Shown here: piece by piece, positions 13,627 through 21,188 of the stretch | Layout of the letters: each line of letters opens with the position of its first letter | Position numbering within the stretch: the stretch's first letter is position 1 | DNA from: Eggerthellaceae bacterium | Lineage (GTDB): Bacteria; Actinomycetota; Coriobacteriia; Coriobacteriales; Eggerthellaceae | Assembly (NCBI GenBank): GCA_900754495.1 | Contig: CAAEDC010000111.1 | Span: 1-21,188, forward strand | Reading direction: 5' to 3' | Length of the DNA stretch: 21,188 nucleotides | The notes under the pieces: generated by a model | What the model saw: the letters and a program-made list of their open reading frames with translations, nothing else | What the model was told of the DNA's origin: nothing | Database searches by the model: none | Made by a program: the position numbers and the translations under genes

Positions 13627-15411
13627 ATGAGCCGCCTGCGCCGCACCCTCATCGTCATCGGATGCGTCGTCGCGGTCGCCGCGCTCATCGGGGCCATCGT
13701 CGTCACCGTCGGCAAGGGGTTCACCGCGCAGGAGAAGGAGATCCGCTCGGACTGGTCGGTGGAGACCGGCGACCTGCTGGACTCCGGCGCCGATGCGGGC
13801 GTCAACCTCTTCGACGCCGGCATCGACACCGAGCTGCGCGTCCTGCGTCTGGTCCCGGCGGGCAGCAACGCCGTCGGGTTCACCTACTACGACGTCGAGA
13901 CGCAAAACCGCCTCGCCAACGCGATCGTCGCGCTCCAAGAATGCGGTATCCCCTGGACCTCCGACAACCCGCTCGCCATCCTCAACGCGTTCGGAACCGG
14001 CGCCAACGGGCTTTACCTCTACTTCGAGACCGACCACCCCACCACGGTCGGCTACACCATCCACGTCGACGGGCTCTCCGATTTCTCCGCCACCGCCAAC
14101 GACATCGCCGTCGAAGGAGAGATCGAGAAGGACGGCGGCGGCTCGCGCATCCACAGCTTCCAGATGATCGGACTGGTGCCCGGCGCGACCAACTACGTCA
14201 CGATGACCGTCGGCGACGGGCAGGGCAACGTCGAGCAAACGCTGACGTTCTCGCTCGACATGCCCGGAACCGATTCCGGCTACCCCACCGTCTTGGAAGG
14301 CACCGAAGGCAAAAGCGACCAGCCGCTCTCCAACGGGCTGTACGCGCTCATGCGCACGAACGGATACTTGGGGTACGGGTTCTTATTCGACAACGACGGC
14401 GTCATGCGCTACGAGATGGTCACCGAGGGCTTCGGGCTCGACCGCATGCTCATGTACGAGGACGAGACCATCGTCTGCACCTCGACCCAGGCGATCTCGC
14501 GCATCGACGGGCTGGGGCGCGTGAACGCCGTCTACGACCTGGGCGAATACGACTTGCACCACGACATCAACCGCGGCACCGACGGCACCGTGGTCGCGCT
14601 GGCGGAAAAGGCCGGACGCGAGACGGTCGAGGACGTCGTCATCGAGATCGACCCGGAAACCGGCGCGGTGACCGAGCTGATCGACTTCTCCGCGTTCATG
14701 GCCGACTACAAGGACGCCTACACCCACGCCATCCTCCCCACCAGCGCATTCTTCTGGCAGGCAGGAGAGTGGGACTGGATCCACCTGAACTCGGTGGAGT
14801 ATTTCGCGGAAGACGATTCGATCATCGTCTCGTCGCGCGAGACCTCCACGATCATGAAGATCGAAAACGTGCACGACCAGCCCGAGATCGCCTACTTCAT
14901 CGGGGATGGGACCGTCTGGGCGGGCACCGCGTACGAGGGCCTCCCGCTCGAGCAGGTCGGCGATTTCACGCCCCAATACGGCCAGCATGCCGTGGAGTTC
15001 GACGGCGAGGGGCCGACCGAGGGCAGCTACTACCTGCTGATGTACAACAACAACTACTGGACGAACTGCACGCGCGACGATTACACGCCCGACCTCGCCG
15101 GCACCGATACGGGGACGGACCTCTACAGCGGCACCGCAAGTTACGTATACCGCTACCTGGTCGACGAGGCGGCGGGCACCTTCGAGCTGACATCGTCGTT
15201 CGCCGTCCCGTATTCGAGCATCGTGTCCAACGCATCCCACGCGCCAGGCTCGACCAACTACGTCGTGAACAGCGGCGTCGCCAACGTGTACGGGGAATAC
15301 GACGCGGACGGCACGCTCATCCGCCAGTTCTCCTACACCTGCCAGCTGCAGGGGTACCGCGTCTTCAAGGACACCTTCGAGGGCTTCTGGTTCGCGGCGG
15401 ATGCGGAGTGA
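13627..15411 (+). CDS. Membrane-anchored aryl-sulfate sulfotransferase (ASST)
   Basis: A 594-aa protein with an N-terminal signal anchor (about residues 7-28, IVIGCVVAVAALIGAIVVTV) and an extracytoplasmic beta-propeller. PAPS-independent ASSTs move sulfate from a phenolic sulfate ester to another phenol through a sulfo-histidine. Key residues visible: H386 in DWIHLNSV and R404 in IIVSSRET, 18 residues apart just as H356 and R374 are in the studied E. coli enzyme; H454 in QYGQHAVEF; and H311/H312 in YDLHHDIN. An N-terminal domain of about 200 residues (Ig-like, with GLVPGATNYVTMTV) precedes the propeller. Cys at 106, 284, 481 and 572 could form disulfides; no dsb partner gene is adjacent. The downstream two-component genes are separated by 276 nt. 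Confidence 0.88.
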   Translation: MSRLRRTLIVIGCVVAVAALIGAIVVTVGKGFTAQEKEIRSDWSVETGDLLDSGADAGVNLFDAGIDTELRVLRLVPAGSNAVGFTYYDVETQNRLANAIVALQECGIPWTSDNPLAILNAFGTGANGLYLYFETDHPTTVGYTIHVDGLSDFSATANDIAVEGEIEKDGGGSRIHSFQMIGLVPGATNYVTMTVGDGQGNVEQTLTFSLDMPGTDSGYPTVLEGTEGKSDQPLSNGLYALMRTNGYLGYGFLFDNDGVMRYEMVTEGFGLDRMLMYEDETIVCTSTQAISRIDGLGRVNAVYDLGEYDLHHDINRGTDGTVVALAEKAGRETVEDVVIEIDPETGAVTELIDFSAFMADYKDAYTHAILPTSAFFWQAGEWDWIHLNSVEYFAEDDSIIVSSRETSTIMKIENVHDQPEIAYFIGDGTVWAGTAYEGLPLEQVGDFTPQYGQHAVEFDGEGPTEGSYYLLMYNNNYWTNCTRDDYTPDLAGTDTGTDLYSGTASYVYRYLVDEAAGTFELTSSFAVPYSSIVSNASHAPGSTNYVVNSGVANVYGEYDADGTLIRQFSYTCQLQGYRVFKDTFEGFWFAADAE

Positions 15412-15687
15412 TGGCGACCTGCGGATGGGACAGGCCGGCCGCGACGGGAGGACGGAACGATGGCCGGAGCGGGCCGGAAGCAGCGAGCGGACGGACCGCG
15501 TCGGCAGCGGTCGGACAGACCGCGTCGGCAGCATCAAACGTGCAGGCCCGACAACATAGCGTTTTCCTATGGAAAGTTCAGCCTATCTTTCAAATGTGGC
15601 AGTTTTAATCAGGGGATTTTAAGGTTTGAATCATAAAGTATGCATTAAACTGTTTTGAGCATCGATCTTGCACAGGAGGGGGAATCC
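15412..15687 (+). other. Intergenic region with a 24-bp tandem duplication and AT-rich promoter zone
   Basis: No gene seen. Two 21-bp units (15488-15508 and 15512-15532, period 24, 20 of 21 identical, core GACCGCGTCGGCAGC) lie in GC-rich DNA. From about 15550 the sequence turns AT-rich up to the response regulator (TTTTAAGGTTTGAATCATAA), the likely promoter zone. I cannot assign boxes with confidence. Confidence 0.5.
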
Positions 15688-16362
15688 ATGAGGATCCTGG
15701 TAGCAGACGACGAGAGGGATTTGGTTGCCGCGCTTGAGGAGCTGCTGAAGCATGAGCGCTACACCGTCGACGCGGTGTACACCGGGCAGGGCGCCTACGA
15801 CTACGCCAGCACGGGGAACTACGATTGCATCATCCTCGATATCATGCTTCCGGATATCGACGGACTCGAGGTGCTGCGCCGCCTGCGCGCCGCCGGCATC
15901 AAGACGCCGATCCTGCTGCTGACCGCCAAAAGCGATCCCGCGGACCGCATCCTGGGTCTGGATCGCGGCGCCGACGACTACCTGCCCAAGCCGTTCGTGG
16001 TCGGCGAGCTCCTCGCCCGCATCCGCGCGCTCACGCGCCGTAGCTCGGCGCTCGAGACGCCCGAGCTCACCTTCGGCGACCTGCTTTTGGACCGCGTGTC
16101 GTTCCAGCTGGTCTGCAAGGACCAGACCGAGCATCTGGGCAACAAGGAGTTCCAGATCATGGAGGCGCTGATCCGCCGCCAGGGCTCGCCCACCTCGGTC
16201 GAGTACCTGATGGACCACATCTGGGGTTACGATGCGTCGGTGGAACCCGGCGTGGTGTGGACCTACATGTCCTACCTGCGCCGCAAGCTCGAGACGCTGG
16301 GATCGAACGTGCGCATCACCATGAGGCGCGGGTTCGGCTACATGCTCGAAGAACGCAAATAG
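15688..16362 (+). CDS. OmpR/PhoB family response regulator
   Basis: A 224-aa response regulator. Receiver domain residues 1-112: acidic pocket D7/D8, phosphoacceptor D51 (IILDIMLPDIDG), T79 and K101 (DYLPKPF). The winged-helix DNA-binding domain is at about 128-222 (LGNKEFQIMEALIRRQG, TYMSYLRRKLETLG, MRRGFGYMLEE). ATG 15688 has AGGAGGGGG about 6 nt upstream. The sensor kinase follows 42 nt later on the same strand. Target genes unknown; the neighbouring sulfotransferase or the C_GCAxxG_C_C gene are candidates. Confidence 0.96.
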   Translation: MRILVADDERDLVAALEELLKHERYTVDAVYTGQGAYDYASTGNYDCIILDIMLPDIDGLEVLRRLRAAGIKTPILLLTAKSDPADRILGLDRGADDYLPKPFVVGELLARIRALTRRSSALETPELTFGDLLLDRVSFQLVCKDQTEHLGNKEFQIMEALIRRQGSPTSVEYLMDHIWGYDASVEPGVVWTYMSYLRRKLETLGSNVRITMRRGFGYMLEERK

Positions 16363-16404
16363 CCATCGCGCGACCCGGTCGCGCCCGGCCGAAAGAAGGC
16401 GAAG

Positions 16405-17709
16405 GTGCGATCCGCCCGCAACAACATCGATCATTCCGAAGTCGGCGCATCCGCCATCAGGTCGCTGCGCCGCAAATTCGTCATCATGACGATGATCGCG
16501 CTCGTCATCACGCTGGCGGCGCTGGACGCCGCCATCTACGCGATCTTCTCGCAGAGCAACATCAACCGCTCGGACAGCATCATCGAATCGCTCTACAAGC
16601 ATGACGGCGAGTTCCCCGCCGCCGACGCCGTGCGCCGGCCGTCGCTGGATCCCACGTTCACCGTCAACCCCGAGACCCAATACGAGACGCGCTACGCCTG
16701 GGCGCACGTCGACGCCGACGGACGCATCGCGGAGCTCAACTCCGAGCACATCGCCGTCATGAGCGACGCGGAGCTGGGCGATATGATCTACCAGGCGCTG
16801 ACGGCGGAAAGCCACCGTGGCTACATCGACTACTACCGCTACGGCGTCTTCCACAACGACGACGGCACGGAGACGGTGATCCTGCTCGACTGCTACCTGC
16901 GCCTGCAGACGCGGGTGGTCGTGACGCAGGTGTGCATCGCCGTGTCGCTGTCATGCGCGGTCATCGTGTTCTTCCTGCTGATCCCGCTGTCGAAGCGGAT
17001 CGCCCGGCCGTTCGCCCGCAACCTCCAGCGCCAGCAACGGTTCGTCACCGACGCCTCGCACGAGCTGAAGACCCCTCTCGCCATCATCTCGGCCAACAAC
17101 GACCTCACCGAGCGGCTCTCCGGCGAAACGCAGTGGACCCGTAGCACGAAAGCGCAGATCGCGCGCTTGAACACGCTCATCCGCGACCTCATCGACATGG
17201 CGCGCAGCAGCGAGTCGTTCGACCCGTCGTCGTTCCCGGTGTTCGATCTGAGCCGACTCGCCGAGCGCACGGCGGAGGATTTCCGCCCCCTGGCGGAGGC
17301 GAAGGGCAAGCGGATCGAAACCGACATACAAAGCGACATCGGCATGCGCGGCAGCGAGGAGGCGCTCGAGCGCTTGCTGAGCATCCTTTTGGACAACGCC
17401 GTGAAGCACGGCGACGACGGATGCCGGATCGACGTGGCGCTGCGCATGCACCGCAAGTCCGCCGTCCTGCGCGCCTCCAACCCCGCCGCGACGCTCGGCG
17501 AGGATGAGGTGGCGCTCCTGTTCGATCGGTTCTACCGCACCAACGGCGCGCGGGCGCGCTCCACGCGCGGATACGGCATCGGGCTGTCGGTGGCGCAGGG
17601 CATCGCCGAGCGTCACGAGGGCAGGCTCTCCGCCTCCAAGGAAGGCGATCTTCTGGTGTTCACGGCGACGCTGCCGCGCTGCGCTATCATGTCACCGCAC
17701 ACCCAATAA
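16405..17709 (+). CDS. Sensor histidine kinase
   Basis: A 434-aa membrane kinase starting at GTG 16405 (AAGAAGGCGAAG just upstream). TM1 at about 25-47, an extracytoplasmic sensor domain of about 120 residues, and TM2 at about 171-194. It has no clear HAMP domain: the HisKA box FVTDASHELKTPL with H219 comes only about 25 residues after TM2. ATP-binding domain: N-box ILLDNAVKHG (N331), F-box LLFDRFYR, G2 box GYGIGLSVAQG. The usual G1 box (DxGxG) reads ASNPAATLGEDEV, so it is degenerate, as in some VanS-like kinases. It pairs with the preceding response regulator. Confidence 0.94.
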   Translation: MRSARNNIDHSEVGASAIRSLRRKFVIMTMIALVITLAALDAAIYAIFSQSNINRSDSIIESLYKHDGEFPAADAVRRPSLDPTFTVNPETQYETRYAWAHVDADGRIAELNSEHIAVMSDAELGDMIYQALTAESHRGYIDYYRYGVFHNDDGTETVILLDCYLRLQTRVVVTQVCIAVSLSCAVIVFFLLIPLSKRIARPFARNLQRQQRFVTDASHELKTPLAIISANNDLTERLSGETQWTRSTKAQIARLNTLIRDLIDMARSSESFDPSSFPVFDLSRLAERTAEDFRPLAEAKGKRIETDIQSDIGMRGSEEALERLLSILLDNAVKHGDDGCRIDVALRMHRKSAVLRASNPAATLGEDEVALLFDRFYRTNGARARSTRGYGIGLSVAQGIAERHEGRLSASKEGDLLVFTATLPRCAIMSPHTQ

Positions 17710-17724
17710 CGACGAGGAGGCGCT

Positions 17725-18195
17725 TTGGATCCCATCACCATCCCCCGCACCATCGATCGCGACGAGATCGAGGCCGCCGCGCGGGCGCTCCATATGAAAG
17801 GCTACAACTGCGCGCAGGCGGTGGCGTGCGCGTTCGCGCCGCTGATGGGGGCGGATGAGGATCTGTGCTTCCGGATGGCGGAGGGGCTGGGCGGCGGGAT
17901 CGCCACCCACACCGAGACGTGCGGCGCGCTTCTGGGCGGCGCGGCCGTGCTGGGCATGGCGCGCAGCAACGGATGCGCCGACCCCACCAGCAAGGAGCAG
18001 ACCTACGTCTACACCGCCCAGCTGGTGGAGAAGTTCGAGCCGCTGTACGGCACGACGGTCTGCAGCGCGATCCGCGCGCTGGATCCGACGGGCGTCAAGC
18101 CCATGAAGGTCTGCAAGGACGCCGTCGGCGAGGCGGCGCGCATGACCGCCGACGTTCTGGAGACGCTCGCGGCGGATCGGGAGGAAGGCCGCTAG
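17725..18195 (+). CDS. C_GCAxxG_C_C family redox-associated protein
   Basis: A 156-aa soluble protein starting at TTG 17725 (GACGAGGAGG 4 nt upstream). It carries the family's Cys pattern: C29 in GYNCAQAVA, C66 in TCGALLGGAAVLG, then C84, C113 and C130. Members are found in anaerobes, often near oxidoreductases, and the Cys set may bind metal or undergo redox change; the biochemical role is not established. It lies 15 nt after the sensor kinase gene, so it is probably the third gene of that operon and may be a clue to a redox signal. Confidence 0.87.
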   Translation: MDPITIPRTIDRDEIEAAARALHMKGYNCAQAVACAFAPLMGADEDLCFRMAEGLGGGIATHTETCGALLGGAAVLGMARSNGCADPTSKEQTYVYTAQLVEKFEPLYGTTVCSAIRALDPTGVKPMKVCKDAVGEAARMTADVLETLAADREEGR

Positions 18196-18313
18196 ACGCG
18201 CGCGGCGGGGCCCGACGAGGGGTTCGGCGGGTGATCCTGCCTCACGGCATCGGCCGAATGGGCAACCGCGCGGAAGCCGCACGCAATCCCGCACGAAAAC
18301 CGCACGCAGCCGG

Positions 18314-18607
18314 CTAGTCCCGCATCGGCTTGGACGTGAGGTGCCAGCCGTCGCAGTAGGGGCAGCGGTAGCAGTGCAGCCCGCGCGTGCCGTGCTGGGC
18401 GCACAACTCGATCGCCTCCTCGGCATCGCTGAGGTAGGGATAGCGCTTCTTCGATGTGCACGCCTTGCGTTCGAGCGCGGCCTCGTGCTCGGCCTCGCGC
18501 TTGCTCAGCCGGCGCTCCTCGCGGCCGAAGATGTCGTCCATGCCGCCGAGCCCCGCCTTGAACTCCGCCACGCGCTTCGCCTTCGCCGAAGGCTTCCTGC
18601 TGCCCAT
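18314..18607 (-). CDS. Small protein with C-terminal Cys cluster (zinc-ribbon-like)
   Basis: A 97-aa protein. The N-terminus is Lys/Arg-rich (SAKAKRVAEF), the middle is a charged helix (REERRLSKREAEHEAALERK), and the end carries HCYRCPYCDGWHLTS with C79, C82, C85 and H89, plus C50 and C69, suggesting a zinc site. Short proteins ending in a CPYC-GWHLT motif are frequent in Actinobacteria and phages, mostly without a known function. ATG 18607 has AAAGGATG at suitable distance; an ATG three codons earlier is too close to it. A -10-like TACAAT lies at 18642-18637. The gene converges with the C_GCAxxG_C_C gene; the 118 bases between them hold three CCGCACG repeats but no T-run terminator. Confidence 0.7.
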   Translation of the reverse strand: MGSRKPSAKAKRVAEFKAGLGGMDDIFGREERRLSKREAEHEAALERKACTSKKRYPYLSDAEEAIELCAQHGTRGLHCYRCPYCDGWHLTSKPMRD

Positions 18608-18696
18608 CGCTATCATCCTTTCAGTGTCCGCGAAGCATTGTAGCGTGCCGCCCCGCTCCGCCGCCGCAAACGCGCGCTGCGCCTTTTCCGGTCGAG

Positions 18697-19293
18697 CTAC
18701 CCCCGCGCCCCTCCGCGCATCTCCGCCGCGGTGGCGTGCGGTCGGGCGGGCGCCGATTGCGCGCGCTCGATGATGGCGGCGCACTCCCCCACCGTCGCGG
18801 GGAACAGATAGCGGTCGAAATCGTCCTGCGCGATGAACCCCTGCTCGAGCATCGTCCCGACGAACGCGCGCAGGCTGTCGTAGTAGCCGCCGATATTGAG
18901 GAAGCAGCACGGCGCGGCGGTCTTGCCCAGGCGGATGAGCGACATGATCTCGGAGATCTCCTCCAGCGTGCCCACGCCGCCCGGCAGGGCGACGAACGCC
19001 TCGCCCAGCTCGATCATCTTCGCCTTGCGCTCGGGCATCGACTCCACCACGAACAGCTCCGTCAGATCGCACTGCGCCACGCCGGCGTCGACGAAGAAGC
19101 GCGGCTCGACGCCGTACGCGCGGCCGCCCGCCTCCATCACCGTGCGCGCGACGATCCCCATCAGCCCGATGGAGCTGCCTCCGTACACGAGCGCATGCCC
19201 CTGCGATCCGATCCACGCGCCCAGTTCATGCGCCGCCTCGACGAACCGCGGATCCGCGCCCTTGCTCGATCCGCAATACACGGTGATGTTCAT
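18697..19293 (-). CDS. LOG family protein (nucleotide 5'-monophosphate phosphoribohydrolase-like)
   Basis: A 198-aa Rossmann-like protein of the LOG/TIGR00730 family, often mislabelled lysine decarboxylase. Visible are ITVYCGSSKGADPRF at the N-terminus, VYGGSSIGLMG (about 37-46) and the joined motif region MPERKAKMIELGEAF then LPGGVGTLEE (103-112), the substrate-binding PGGxGTxxE signature. Members cleave the N-glycosidic bond of (modified) AMP. The bacterial physiological role is often unknown. ATG 19293 is 11 nt after the MFS gene stop, so the gene is the third in the menG-MFS-LOG operon. The C-terminal 20 residues are an Ala/Arg-rich tail. Confidence 0.92.
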   Translation of the reverse strand: MNITVYCGSSKGADPRFVEAAHELGAWIGSQGHALVYGGSSIGLMGIVARTVMEAGGRAYGVEPRFFVDAGVAQCDLTELFVVESMPERKAKMIELGEAFVALPGGVGTLEEISEIMSLIRLGKTAAPCCFLNIGGYYDSLRAFVGTMLEQGFIAQDDFDRYLFPATVGECAAIIERAQSAPARPHATAAEMRGGARG

Positions 19294-19304
19294 CGCGCCA
19301 CCCC

Positions 19305-20672
19305 CTACCGCTGCGTCATCGGCTTGAGGCCGTGGCCGGGATAGGCGAACCAGGCGACCGCGAGCGACGCGGCGACGCAGCACATCGCGCAGAGGATGGT
19401 GACCGAGAAGCCCGCGGCGTCGTTGACGATACCCCACACCGCCGACGCGACGCCGATGCCGATGTCGCTCGCCAGCAGGTAGATGGCGTTGGCGGCGCCC
19501 CAGCGCTCGGCCGGCGTGTTCTTGACGGCGACGGACTGGTTGAGCGGGATCGCGATGCCCAGGCACAGGCCGTACGGGATGCCCGCGGCGTAGAACAGCA
19601 GCTCGCTTTGGCCGGCGAAGAAGACCATCGCGAATCCGATCAGGCCGAACAGGACCGTGAACGCCATGATCTTGAACGGCGCCACGCGGTCCATGAACGC
19701 CTTGGAGACGAGGCGCACCGCGATCATCGCGATGGCGGACACGGTGTAGAACAGGCCCGCGCCGGCGTATCCCAGCGACGTGCCGTACAGGCCCATGAAG
19801 AAGATGCCGAAGCCGAACGCCGGGCTGAGGACGAGCATGGGCAGCATGCCGGGCACGGCGCGCGGCTCGAAGAAGCCCTTGAGGAAGCCCTCCTTCTTGG
19901 CAGGTGCAACCTCGGCGGATGCGGGTTCGGTCGAGGCGCGTTCTGCGTCGTCGGACGCGCGCCCCGCCGGAGCGGACTCGCCAGGCACGGGCTCGGCGCC
20001 AGATGCGGGCTCGGCGGCCTCACCGGACCCTGCCCCGCCGCCGTGCTCGACACGCTGGCGGTACGACGACGTCACGGGCAGGCGCGACGGGTTCTTCTCG
20101 TAGCGGCACAGCAGCGTGAACACGACCGCCAGCGCGGCCATCGCCGACATGCCCAGGTACAGGTTCTCCGCCGGATCGGTGTTGACCAAAAACAGCGCGA
20201 GCGCCGGGCCGATCGACATCGCGAGCGCCTGGCCCAGGCCGTAGTAACCGATGCCCTCACCCAGGCGCGACAGCGGCAGGACGTCGGACGCCGCGGTCGC
20301 CGAGGCCGTCGTCGCCGCGGAGAAGCCGATGCCCTGCAGGACGCGACACACCGCGAACACCGCCGTGCCCGACACGAATGCGGGAAGGATCGTGCCCACG
20401 AGCAGGAACAACGCTCCGCCGAGCATCACGACGACGCGCCCCACGTTGTCGATGACGGGCCCGCACGCGATGCGCGCGACCGCCGCCGAAGCGGAGAACA
20501 CCGCGGCGAGCACGCCGGCGAGCGTGGCGCCCTGGCCCATGTGGTCCAGGTACACCGACGTGCCGGAGTTGAGTCCCTGGCCCACCATGAAGCTGCACAG
20601 CGTCATGATGATGATGAAGATGAACAGCGGCGACCAGAGCCGCTCGGCCTTCTGCTTCTGAGGAGCGCTCAT
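19305..20672 (-). CDS. MFS transporter with a long central linker
   Basis: A 455-aa major facilitator with 12 predicted membrane segments. ATG 20672 overlaps the menG stop as ATGA. The first half (residues 1-190) has a motif-A-like stretch CGPVIDNVGRVVVML; the second half starts near residue 270. Between them lies a hydrophilic linker of about 70 residues (191-262) made almost only of Gly, Ala, Glu, Pro and Ser, much longer than usual for the central loop. Substrate cannot be told from sequence. It sits between menG and a LOG-family gene in one operon. Confidence 0.9.
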   Translation of the reverse strand: MSAPQKQKAERLWSPLFIFIIIMTLCSFMVGQGLNSGTSVYLDHMGQGATLAGVLAAVFSASAAVARIACGPVIDNVGRVVVMLGGALFLLVGTILPAFVSGTAVFAVCRVLQGIGFSAATTASATAASDVLPLSRLGEGIGYYGLGQALAMSIGPALALFLVNTDPAENLYLGMSAMAALAVVFTLLCRYEKNPSRLPVTSSYRQRVEHGGGAGSGEAAEPASGAEPVPGESAPAGRASDDAERASTEPASAEVAPAKKEGFLKGFFEPRAVPGMLPMLVLSPAFGFGIFFMGLYGTSLGYAGAGLFYTVSAIAMIAVRLVSKAFMDRVAPFKIMAFTVLFGLIGFAMVFFAGQSELLFYAAGIPYGLCLGIAIPLNQSVAVKNTPAERWGAANAIYLLASDIGIGVASAVWGIVNDAAGFSVTILCAMCCVAASLAVAWFAYPGHGLKPMTQR

Positions 20673-21188
20673 CGCCTCGCCCCCTCGTCCGCGGGCTTGA
20701 ACGCCACGTGCACGGCGGCGATGCCCCCCGTGTAATTCTTCCAGGTCACGCGCTCGAATCCTGCCGCGCGCATCATGTCGGCCAGCCCCTGCTGGTCGGG
20801 GAACGCCTTGATCGAGCGCGCCAGGTACACGAACCCGTCGCGGTCGCCCGTGATCAGCCCGCCCCAGAACGGAATGAGGTGCTTCAGGTAGAAGCCGTAC
20901 AGCGCGCGCCACAGGCGGTTGGGCGGCGTGGAGAACTCCAGGCACACCAGCGCCCCGCCGGGCTTGAGCACGCGCAGCATCTCGGAGAGCGCCCGCGGAC
21001 GGTCGGGCATGTTGCGGATGCCGTACGCCATGGTGATCACGTCGTAGGAGCCCTCCGCATACGGGATGTCCTGCGCGTCGACCACCTCGAAATCCACCGG
21101 CACGCCCGCGGCCGCCCCCTCGTCGTAATGGGCGCGCGCCACCTCGAGCATCTCGGGCACCAGGTCGGTGCATTGGATATGGCGGGGA
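20669..21188 (-). CDS. menG: Demethylmenaquinone methyltransferase MenG/UbiE (partial, 5' end outside window)
   Basis: The C-terminal 170 or so residues of a class I SAM methyltransferase. Diagnostic stretches: VVDAQDIPYAEGSYDVITMA, YGIRNMPDRPRALSEMLRVL, then KPGGALVCLEFSTP, which match UbiE/MenG (AYGLRN..-type signature and LKPGG..LEFS). It performs the last step of menaquinone synthesis, C-methylation of demethylmenaquinone, and so serves anaerobic respiration. The frame stays open to the window end, with the SAM-binding Gly motif beyond it. Its stop overlaps the MFS start. Confidence 0.93.
   Translation of the reverse strand, partial: PRHIQCTDLVPEMLEVARAHYDEGAAAGVPVDFEVVDAQDIPYAEGSYDVITMAYGIRNMPDRPRALSEMLRVLKPGGALVCLEFSTPPNRLWRALYGFYLKHLIPFWGGLITGDRDGFVYLARSIKAFPDQQGLADMMRAAGFERVTWKNYTGGIAAVHVAFKPADEGARR

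Noticed and set aside
13371..15608. Plus-strand frame of 745 codons overlapping the sulfotransferase
   Set aside because: It is extremely Arg/His/Pro-rich, as expected of an out-of-frame reading; the sulfotransferase frame carries the motifs.
15631..16854. Minus-strand frame opposite the response regulator and kinase
   Set aside because: Both sense genes are unambiguous, and the antisense product shows no domain.
18190..18313. CCGCACG repeats between the convergent genes as a CRISPR-like or terminator element
   Set aside because: Only three short, irregularly spaced copies, no spacer pattern and no T-run.

Overview
The window is high-GC DNA with Actinobacteria-like features. Frequent GTG and TTG starts, short overlaps between genes, a menaquinone methyltransferase, an aryl-sulfate sulfotransferase and a C_GCAxxG_C_C protein fit an anaerobic gut member of the class Coriobacteriia (Eggerthellaceae/Collinsella-like). 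The taxon is inferred from gene content only.

Layout. (1) Positions 1-6440, minus strand: part of the conjugation operon of a Tn1549/CTn-type integrative conjugative element (ICE). In order of transcription it holds an XRE regulator, a 43-aa peptide gene, a PcfB-like protein, the VirD4 coupling ATPase, Maff2, PrgI, the VirB4 ATPase, and a basic Pro/Arg-rich gene that runs off the left edge. (2) About 6480-9990, minus strand: a lower-GC cargo holding a Mef-type macrolide efflux pump and an Msr(D)-type ABC-F ribosome-protection ATPase. The pump is preceded by a near-consensus promoter, an 11-codon leader ORF with a strong Shine-Dalgarno site, and overlapping alternative hairpins. This looks like a ribosome-stalling attenuator. 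(3) 9990-12257, plus strand: excisionase, tyrosine integrase, a complete tRNA-Gly(CCC) whose promoter overlaps the integrase stop codon, TTCCAGT iterons, and a second copy of the 3' half of the tRNA, which I read as the ICE attachment site. (4) 12258-18195, plus strand, probable chromosome: a MerR regulator with a classic 19-bp-spacer operator, a GNAT acetyltransferase, a membrane-anchored aryl-sulfate sulfotransferase, and a response regulator/sensor kinase/C_GCAxxG_C_C cluster. (5) 18314-21188, minus strand: a small Cys-cluster protein, a LOG-family protein, an MFS transporter and menG (cut by the window end). The last three form a tight operon.

How the parts fit: excisionase and integrase move the ICE. 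VirD4, VirB4, PrgI and Maff2 belong to its type IV secretion apparatus (the relaxase and other parts must lie left of the window). The mef/msr pair is the selectable cargo, predicted to confer macrolide resistance. The most novel signals are the two untypical leader regions before mef and msr, which do not carry the MTASMRLR or MYLIFM leaders known from the streptococcal system, and the odd tRNA-Gly/att arrangement. Family calls come from sequence recognition without database searches.
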